64,000 nucleotides of DNA, taken from positions 577,448,868 through 577,512,867 of the forward strand of contig CM046878.1 of the NCBI GenBank assembly GCA_025667525.1, in the 5' to 3' direction. Below the pieces are notes generated by a model. The model saw nothing but the letters and a program-made list of their open reading frames with translations. It searched no databases and was not told the origin of the DNA. Below, piece by piece: positions 56,773 through 64,000 of the stretch; the first letter of the stretch is position 1, and the number at the start of each line of letters is the position of its first letter. Origin of the DNA: Glebionis coronaria. Its lineage: Eukaryota; Streptophyta; Magnoliopsida; Asterales; Asteraceae. A program made the position numbers and the translations under genes.

Positions 56773-58481
56773 TTACATATATAGGCTCACATCGGACAAC
56801 CTTTGAGATGGAATAAGTAGTAGCGGTTTTTTCTTTTTTAGACTAAGACCAAATGTTTCCGAAAAGTCAAGCTCTTCGCCCTTAGGCAAGGTCCAATCAA
56901 ACGAATGAAAGAGCGAAGCCAAGATATACATTTGCATCTTATCTGCCAACTGACGCCCTGGACACAGTCTTCTCCCAGATCCAAATGGGAGGAACTTCAT
57001 ATTGTTCCCAGTGAAATCCAAACTTTTTCTCCCCTCTTCAGTCAAAAACCTATCCGGGTTGAACTCCAAGGGATTGTCCCAGTTGCGAGGATCACGTTGG
57101 ATGGCCAAAGTATTTACAAAGACGGTACAATCCTTTGGGATGGTATATCCACCTACCACACAAGTTTTCCTTGGTGCCCTCAGCATCAAAGGGCCTACAG
57201 GGTGCAACCGAAATGTTTCCTTAATTGTCGCATCTAGGTATTGAAGTTTTGGGAGATGAGATTCTTCGACCATGCTGTTTGCTCCAACAATATTCGTTAG
57301 TTCTTCTTGAACCCTAGTCATGATGTGACGATTTTTCAATATCTCTGTCACTGTCCATTCAAGTAGTGTTGCTGATGAATCTATTCCTGCAGTCATAATG
57401 TCCTAATACAACAAAAGTTAAACCATGTTGCAAATGAATTAGTCACATTAAACATGGCTTAGTGTTTAATAGGGTGAAATGTATCGTCATGATATATGAT
57501 AAAACTTACCATGATAAGTGCCTTTATATGGATCATGCTAGTCTTCGGATCAATGAGCTCTAATAATACCTCTAAAAAATCTTTCTTTCCTTCATGTTGA
57601 ACTTCATCCTTCGACCTTCTCGTATTAGATTCAATTCGATTATTAATAATCGTCGTGATAATTTTATCCATCCGCTGGATTTCCCTCTTCATGTCCCGCC
57701 CAATACCTTGAAGATCAAGCCAGGCAAGAATAGGGATAAAATCAGACACATTTGGCTTCCCTATTATATCAAAAATCTTTGAAACTGTAAAGTACAGTTC
57801 TGCTAGAAATTTGTCATCTTTTATCTCTTCCACTGATGAGTTTCCCCATACGACGCTTGTCAAAAGATTTGCATCGGTTGCCAAAGAAAGCTCATTAATA
57901 CTTACATTAGTACCAATTTTAGTAAAAACATTTTTTATGGTTTTTCTAACTTCATCCCTTCGGAAGGAACTTGTCTCATGGAGAATCTTGTTGTTTAGGA
58001 GCTCTTGGACAAGTGTCTTACGAAGGTTACGCCATGTAGCATTGTTGTCAGCCCATATAACATCTTCGGCTTGGTAAGACATTACGGAGGCAGCAATTCC
58101 CACGTTTCGATTAGCAAAGATTTCATCTTGGTCACGAAACACGACCTTTGCTAATTCTGGGCTGCTTATCACGATGTGAAGCTTGCTTCCGAGATAGGTC
58201 TTGAAAATGGGGCCATAGGTGTGAGCCAACTTGGTGAACTGATTGTGCGGGTCAGAACCAAGAAATGGAAGGTACCCAACGATCGGTAAGGAACGGGGAC
58301 ATGGTGGTAACGATGGTGCACCCTTTGATTGTGTCAACTTGTACCATAAAATAGCCAGTATTACTACTACAATGGTAATTACAATTACTAACTGATTATA
58401 CTCGTCTTTGTTGCTGCTCATCATCACATCCCACCACCATGACAAATATTTGTTTTCTTGTACCATTTTTGGAAATAACAT
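56773..58481 (-). CDS. Cytochrome P450, CYP706-like (CYP71 clan), copy B
   Basis: Two exons: 58481-57510 and 57402-56773, with a 107-bp phase-0 GT-AG intron at the same place as copy A, giving 533 residues. Features are a membrane anchor (about 31-47), the hinge at 59-62, the I-helix AGIDSS, ETFR (386-389), FNPDRF (438-443) and the heme loop FGSGRRLCPG (464-473) with Cys471. It is over 90% identical to copy A by eye. Differences include Cys61 in the proline hinge (PPCP for PPGP), Leu423 where nearly all plant P450s have Trp in NxWAIxRDP, and loss of four residues before SMIHIKAL. It is intact in frame and splice sites, so probably made, but these changes could affect folding. The start may be Met6, which aligns with Met4 of copy A. 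Confidence 0.9.
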
Positions 58482-58850
58482 GAAAATGAGGAGAATGAAT
58501 GATCGTATTTAAAACTGGGAAGCAGCATGTCTATTTATGTAGGGGATGCATGGATGGCGTTTGAAAAATGTAACCATTAGAAAAATGTAACCATTAGAAA
58601 AATGTCTATTTATGTAGGGATGCAGCATGTCATCACAAGTAACTTGAAAAATGTAACCATTAGAAAAAAACAAGTAGTAACTTAAGGCAAATTTGAAAAC
58701 TTTCAAGTGGGATAACGACGGTTTATGGGAAAAAAACGGTAGTTGATGATTTTGTTCATTGCATATTTTATAATAAAACACAGTTGGTTCAAACTTTTGC
58801 GAAGACCGAAGACTTGGCAGCCACACAATTTGAATTTCAAGACTTGACAG
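58482..58850 (-). promoter_or_regulatory. Upstream region of P450 copy B
   Basis: A minus-strand CATAAATAGACATG (about 58530-58545) is a possible TATA element some 60 bases from the start codon. AAAAATGTAACCATTAG occurs three times (58563-58660), and a CATGTCTATTTATGTAGGG-like segment occurs twice, an expansion absent from copy A. The stretch 58755-58840 matches the detached distal promoter of copy A at 34265-34350. Confidence 0.4.
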
Positions 58851-58904
58851 ACACTTAATTTGAAATTAAAAACATTTTTGACAGTAACGGTAACGTTTAT
58901 GACA

Positions 58905-59054
58905 TTCTTTCTAGAGCGTATTTATGGTGTAATTCTAGGTGTAGAAGTTCGATTCGCTGGGATAGTTGGTTACAATATCCTTATTTGATTTCATTGTAAT
59001 TATGTTCTACCTCCTTGCTAGTTTTTCTAATAAAAGTCGGCGTTAAAAAAAAGT
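58905..59054 (+). repeat. SINE candidate
   Basis: Has a B-box-like GTTCGATTC at 58947-58955, an A-box-like TGGTGTAATTCTAGG upstream (58925-58939), and a 3' end of TTCTAATAAAAGTCGGCG, then a short poly(A). The boxes are closer than in a tRNA and no target duplication was fixed, so this is a tentative call. Confidence 0.4.
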
Positions 59055-59115
59055 TACGGTTTATGAAAAAAAAAACGTCTTTTAACTATATGAGTGAGGA
59101 TTTTTTTGAAAGTGG

Positions 59116-59964
59116 TATTAATGTGATTGATATCACATCATTAGGTGTATGTTTCCTAACTTATTTATGATTATGTTTGATTCATTAGCTTTCCTATTAT
59201 CTATCTAAAAGATGAGCTATAGATGAATAGTCTTAGCTCAATACTTATCACATTGTACTCTATATATTGGATCTCATGATCATTAATAAAACACACAAAA
59301 TATTCTGTCATTTTATAGTCTTTCATGGTATTAGGGCGTTACTAGAGCTCTAGGTAAACAGCCCACCACAAAAGAGTTACCCTCCAGTCATCGGTTTCTT
59401 GTCGATGATTTGGAGGGATCCCGCTTAATTTTCTTCCGCTTGATTACTTTTCATAAGTAGCCTTTTTTTCCAAATAAACCCCGACATCATTGTCTCATCA
59501 TCATTATTCTTGTTTTACTGCCGAAAATTATTGTCATTTTTCGAAATTAGTTGGTCTAAAAATGTGGCTCCTACCTAAAGGCAAAGCAAGCGATGGCGTA
59601 AAAAAAGCCACGCAAAGGAGGAAGCCGCAAGCAGCAACAACTATGCCGTCAAACACAATTATTCTTCCGTCTCACAAACAAAGAAAATGATCAAAGAAGA
59701 GGCTTTCAACATATGTTCCAGTTTGTACGTCAACCCGTTCAAACTGCGGGAAAGTATTAATGTGATTGATATCACATCATTAGGTGTATGTTTTCTAATG
59801 TATTTATGATTATGTTTGATATATTAGCTTTCCTATTATCTATCTAAAGGATGAGCTATAGATGAATAGTCTTAGCTCAATACTTATCACATTTAACTCT
59901 ATATATTGGATCTCATGATCATTAATAAAACACACAAATTATTCTGTCATTTTATAGTCTTTCA
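59116..59964 (+). mobile_element. TRIM-like miniature LTR retrotransposon
   Basis: Two 210-bp LTRs (59116-59325 and 59755-59964) flank about 430 bp and are bounded by a perfect AGTGG duplication (59111-59115 and 59965-59969). Immediately after the first LTR is TGGTATTAGGGC, close to the initiator-tRNA primer site. A purine-rich AACTGCGGGAAAG precedes the second LTR. The LTRs end in CA but start TATTAATG instead of TG. The interior encodes no retroelement protein. It could be a TRIM or a deleted copia. Confidence 0.8.
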
Positions 59965-59969
59965 AGTGG

Positions 59970-60575
59970 ATCAACTTTACAAAGTTTACAAAGCACTCAC
60001 AAACTGACATGTGTCATCTTTTTTTTTAATTTTAATCAAAAATCGTTTAAGAGTATAGTAGTCATTCTACACGTATAGTTTTTTCCGAAAAAATTTAAAT
60101 GCACATAACTCTTAAATGACAAACTTAAAAAAAACCGGTTTCACCATAATTATTAAAATTTAATCCTCTTTAAAATGGAAAATTCCGAAACTTTATTTTA
60201 TACGTATTCAACTTTCTTAATATTTTTGATATTTTCGATCTTATTTATAACCATAAAAAATGTCAAATTATCCGGTTATTTAAGATACCTTGTATCCTTT
60301 TGATACAAGGGGACAAATCTGGGCCACTCATCCCATTTTAATCAACGATCCACGTTTAAACAAAAAAAAAACGGAGGGGCAGTTACGTAATATCACAACC
60401 GCGCCCAAACCCTAACCCCCTCTTTTTCGCTACATTCAACCGTCATTTTTCATTTCATCCAAAATCTCACACACACAAAAAACACACAGTGAAAACACAC
60501 ACAACCAAAACCCACCATCTCCATCAACGATTTCATCTTCAAAAACACATCATCCGATCAAAATAATCAACAACG
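59970..60575. other. Intergenic/5' region of the last gene
   Basis: No coding. A hairpin CCTTGTATCCTTTTGATACAAGG-like segment (its stems CCTTGTATC and GATACAAGG) lies at about 60288-60310. A pyrimidine/CA-rich leader (60430-60575: CACACACACAAAAAACACAC and similar) leads into the ATG. If the downstream gene is transposon-borne, this could also hold a terminal repeat, which I could not pair. Confidence 0.4.
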
Positions 60576-63500
60576 ATGAAAGGGAAGCCGAAAAACGAGC
60601 CATCTTCGAAAAAACCAGATAAAACGACGATAAAAACAAGGCAAAAAGGTATAAAATCACAGATCCATCCTTTTTCTATGCTTTTTAAGTTTTTTAAATG
60701 CTTTTTAAGCTTTTTCTAAGCTTTTTCTGAGCTTTTTCTCTGTTTTTTTATAATTTTAAGCTATATCAATGATTCTTCTATGCTGTTTAACTAAATGTAT
60801 GATGAATATAGTATATCTATGAAAATAAACATCATTTGATACTTTTAAGCGAGTTTTGTGTTTAAAAATAGATTGCATGTGAATATAAGCATCTCGGTTG
60901 GTTAAAAAAATGAACAGAATGGGATTTAAAAAAGTTGAAAAAAAATAGTTTCCTAAACTGATAGAACATATATGATAAAAAAAAGTATAACATATATGAT
61001 GAAACCTTATCATATATGATGAGTGAAAATAAAATCAAAAGCAGAAGGATTAGAACATATATGATATCATATTGCTTGCATCATTTGATAGTTTTAAGCG
61101 AGTTTTGGGTTTAAATATTGCTTGCATGTGAATATAAACATCTCGGTTGAGCAAAAATGGTTTCCTAGACTGATAAAACATATATGATAAAACCTTATCA
61201 TATATGATGAAACCTTATCATATATGATGAGTGAAAATAAAATCAAAAGCAGAAGGATTAGAACATGTATGATATCATATTGCTTGCATCATTTGATAGT
61301 TTTAAGCGAGTTTTGGGTTTAAATATTGCTTGCATGTGAATATAAGTATCTCGGTTGAGCAAAAATGGTTTCCTAGACTAATAAAACATATATGATAAAA
61401 CCTTATCATATATGATGAAACCTTATCATATATGATGAGTGAATATATAATCAAAAGCAGAAAGATTAGAACATATATTTGATAGTTAAAAAATGAGACA
61501 TCATATTTGATAGAACCTTATCATATATAATTCATCATATTTCATAAGTTATGCAACATATAAAGCTTTAAACAGATGTAATTTTGTCTAACTTTGCGCT
61601 TTTATTGCAGATGAACAGCATACAAAAAACAAGGATGACGAGACAGAAGAACAACCTAAAAGAAGCTTAGGTAAAAAAAGCAAAAAAAAAAAAAATACAG
61701 AAAAGTAAAATTAAGTATCATATCTAATAAGTTTTTTTTTATCAGCAGTTACTATAAAAATAATGAAAGAAAAAGCTGCAGCGCGTGAAAGAGCAAGACA
61801 AAACAAAGAGAAGGGCAAAGGTGTAACTGAAGCTGTCAATCAAACAAAGACCAAGGAAAAAGCTGTCGAAACAAAGGGCAAAGGAAAAACGAATTTGAAA
61901 ACAAAGAAAGCTGAAAAGCCAAAAGAGACGACAGAAGGTAGGAAAAATATACTACATATCATATTAATTCATTAGGAACAAACATACAATACTGAACATC
62001 TCTTTGCTTTGTAAAAAATGTAGAAGAAAGTGGTACGGAAGAAGATGATGTTTCAGAAGACGAGAGAATTAGCAGCGGGGAAGAATATGTAGATGAAGAA
62101 GCCGAGTCTGAACAAACCGAGACAGAAGAAGGTAACAAGGAAGAGGAAAACGAAGAAGAGCCAGAGGACAATGACGAGGGGGAAGAAGATGGAGATGACG
62201 CAGACGAGGAGGAAGACGATGGAGATGACAAAGACGAGGAGGAAGAGGATGACAATAATGAGGGTGAAAGTAGCGAAGATGATGATGAAGACCAGGATGA
62301 AGAGGAACATGTGAAAGAAAAGAGGGTCAAAGATGTTTTGAAGAAAATAACAAAAATCAAGTTCATCAACCCTTCAAAAACAAAAAAAGGTAACAATTAA
62401 TGATAATTTTATCAAATACGATGTAGCATAAGAAAATATTTATGTATCATTTATGTTGATTGTATAATACTAACACGTTTCATTATAATTTGCAAAACAG
62501 CAAGCTTTCCTGAAGTGGTAAAGAAGGATAAAAAAGCTGAAAAAAGGAAGTTGGAACAAAAGCAAGAAGCAAAACGTCCACATAAAGGGACAAAAAGACA
62601 GAAGCATACATACAGTGGGGGCAAAAAACAACTGGGAAAAAAGAAACAACTTCGCAGGAAGAATCAAGCGAAGGAGAAGAAGATGACCAGATGGATGAGA
62701 AAATCGAAACAGACGATGACGAGGAGAATGAGCAGATGGTTGGCACATCAAAGATGCTAGTTGTCAAACCTTCACCTTCTAAAGGCAACAAGTTAAAAAA
62801 ATATGAAACTGAAGAAGAAGAAGACGACTACGCGATGATTTTGGATAAAAAGAAGAAGGGTAGAGGTCCAACAAAAAAGAAGCAGACAAAGGTATACCCT
62901 ACTGCTTTGACCAGATGCTCACCTAAATCGTTGTTCGAAGCAACCTCAGGACTGTCAGATGAAAGAAAGAAAGTTTTAAAACAAATTGGTTTTGAGAGGT
63001 ACATTGAGTTTCCCATAGACGAGCTGTCTTCACACCTTCTGTACCATGTTGTCGAGAAGTTCCATCCACAAAGCATGGAACTGAGACTCCCCAAAGGATC
63101 CATCAAAATAACAAGAGAAAGGGTGCAACAAATGCTTGGGGTCCCGATGGGGACAATATCTCTTAATGAACTGCCGGAAAGGGAAGACGATGATGCTTTC
63201 ATCGAAGAATGGAAGGCTCAATACGGCACATTAAAACCAAGCGCAACAACAATTGCAAAAAGGATCCAGTCGACCAACACAGCAGACTTCACCTTCATAA
63301 TGAACTTCCTTATGCTCTTTGGTGGCACGATGTGCAACTTAGACTCTGGTGGGAAAGTCCTTTTGAAGATTTTGAAGAAGGTCACAGAGAAACAAAACAT
63401 TAATGAGATAGACTGGTCGTCCTATATACTAGAAAGCCTCAAGAAAAGTAAAAGCAAGTGGAACGACCAAGCTGTGAAACGATGGTACAACGGACCTGCT

Positions 63501-63847
63501 ACTTTCTTGTGTGTAAGTAAAAACAACTGTTTTTTTTAATTTAAAACTTACTTTATATGTTTTCGTTCTCTTTAACCAAAACAAACTTGTTCTTTTCACA
63601 GCTGCTTTACTTGGACTCAACTTACTTCCCAGGAGTAGCCGTGATGAGGCGAAGACCAGCAATAAGAAGCTGGAATGGTCGTTTGATGAAGTTGAGAATA
63701 CAAGAAGAAATGAAGATTCAATGTTTGGGGAACCTGGAACATCAAGATGAGTACAAGGAAGAAGATGTCCACATGGGGATTGATGTGTACAAAAACAACG
63801 ACTTCTACCTGGAACCAATTAAAGACAGGAAACCACAAACATTAGAG
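60576..63847 (+). CDS. Mobile-domain/Ulp1-associated protein, 5' part, frameshifted
   Basis: Exons: 60576-60648, 61611-61670, 61746-61937, 62024-62389, 62501-63512, 63602-63847, continuing past the window. The first five join in phase 1, the last in phase 0. Residues 1-100 are Lys-rich, exon 4 encodes an acidic Glu/Asp tract, and exon 5 starts basic. From about 62900 there is a folded domain: RCSPKSLFEATSGLSDERKK, then GFERYIEFPIDELSSHLLYH, VQQMLGVPMG and FTFIMNFLMLFGG, continuing in exon 6 with LLYLDSTYFPGVAVMRRRPA. This resembles the N-terminal domain of plant proteins that end in a Ulp1-type cysteine protease, common in MULE-type transposons. Spliced reading enters exon 5 one frame away from the domain; a single lost base among A-runs (62540-62690) would explain it. 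It could be a host gene, a domesticated element or a decaying transposon gene. Confidence 0.6.
60842..61500. repeat. ~210-bp tandem repeat in intron 1
   Basis: Three units start at about 60850, 61096 and 61306 with GCGAGTTTTG.GTTTAAA, each with TGCATGTGAATATAA, CATCTCGGTTG and blocks of CTTATCATATATGATGA. Units two and three are nearly identical. Confidence 0.8.
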
Positions 63848-63857
63848 GTAAAACAAA

Positions 63858-63975
63858 AAACTATGACATATATGATAGTATGAACTATCATATATGATAG
63901 AACATACTATCATATATGATAGTACATACTATCATATATGATAGTATGAACTATCATATATAAAGTATCATATAC
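63858..63975. repeat. Palindromic TATCATATATGATA array in intron 6
   Basis: About seven copies or part copies of the 14-bp perfect palindrome TATCATATATGATA, spaced by ACATAC or GTATGAAC. The same palindrome recurs in intron 1. Confidence 0.85.
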
Positions 63976-64000
63976 AAAAGATACTAATACACTTGCAACA

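Noticed and set aside
61959..62396. Minus-strand Ser-rich frame over exon 4 of the last gene
   Set aside because: It is the complement of GAA/GAT-rich acidic codons; the plus frame has consistent splice sites.

Overview
The window is plant nuclear DNA: AT-rich and gene-poor, with short phase-0 introns, plant LTR retrotransposons primed from initiator tRNA-Met, CACTA elements carrying DUF4218/DUF4216 and Ptta/En/Spm modules, MITEs and MULEs. The protein vocabulary (CYP706-like P450s, a mobile-domain/Ulp1-associated protein) fits a eudicot, perhaps a composite (Asteraceae). The species cannot be fixed from sequence alone.

Layout. (1) 1-15398: a chain of transposons with terminal inverted repeats. 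Each one begins and ends exactly at a long (TA)n tract. Five elements lie at 1966-3325, 3580-8725, 8904-12228, 12351-12741 and 12784-15352, and a Helitron-like 3' end sits at 1736-1765. (2) 15398-26459: remnant of a CACTA transposon (minus-strand transposase debris, a 41-bp minisatellite, subterminal palindromes, right end at 22862), then about 1.5 kb of spacer and an intact two-exon cytochrome P450 on the minus strand (24380-26063). (3) 26460-34178: a complete but apparently non-coding LTR retrotransposon (GTTCA target duplication) that landed about 400 bp upstream of that P450. (4) 34446-47088: a second, more complete CACTA copy with the same internal order, carrying its own younger insertions, followed by the same spacer. 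(5) 47089-56537: a nest of insertions in that spacer: a TTA-duplicating TIR element containing a MULE with probable captured gene fragments, and a Harbinger-like element containing a Ty1/copia element with about 98% identical LTRs but broken coding. (6) 56773-58481: the second P450, closely related to the first. (7) 58850-60000: a SINE candidate and a miniature LTR element (TRIM). (8) 60576 to beyond the end: a plus-strand multi-exon gene encoding a charged, low-complexity N-terminus and a domain like the one that precedes Ulp1 proteases in plant mobile-element proteins. It has a likely single-base frameshift in exon 5.

The main biological reading is a tandem duplication of a [CACTA + spacer + CYP706-like P450] unit that then diverged by independent transposon insertions. 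Copy A received a retrotransposon in its upstream region. Copy B acquired unusual residues in two conserved P450 motifs. No complete tRNA or rRNA gene and no CRISPR array was seen.
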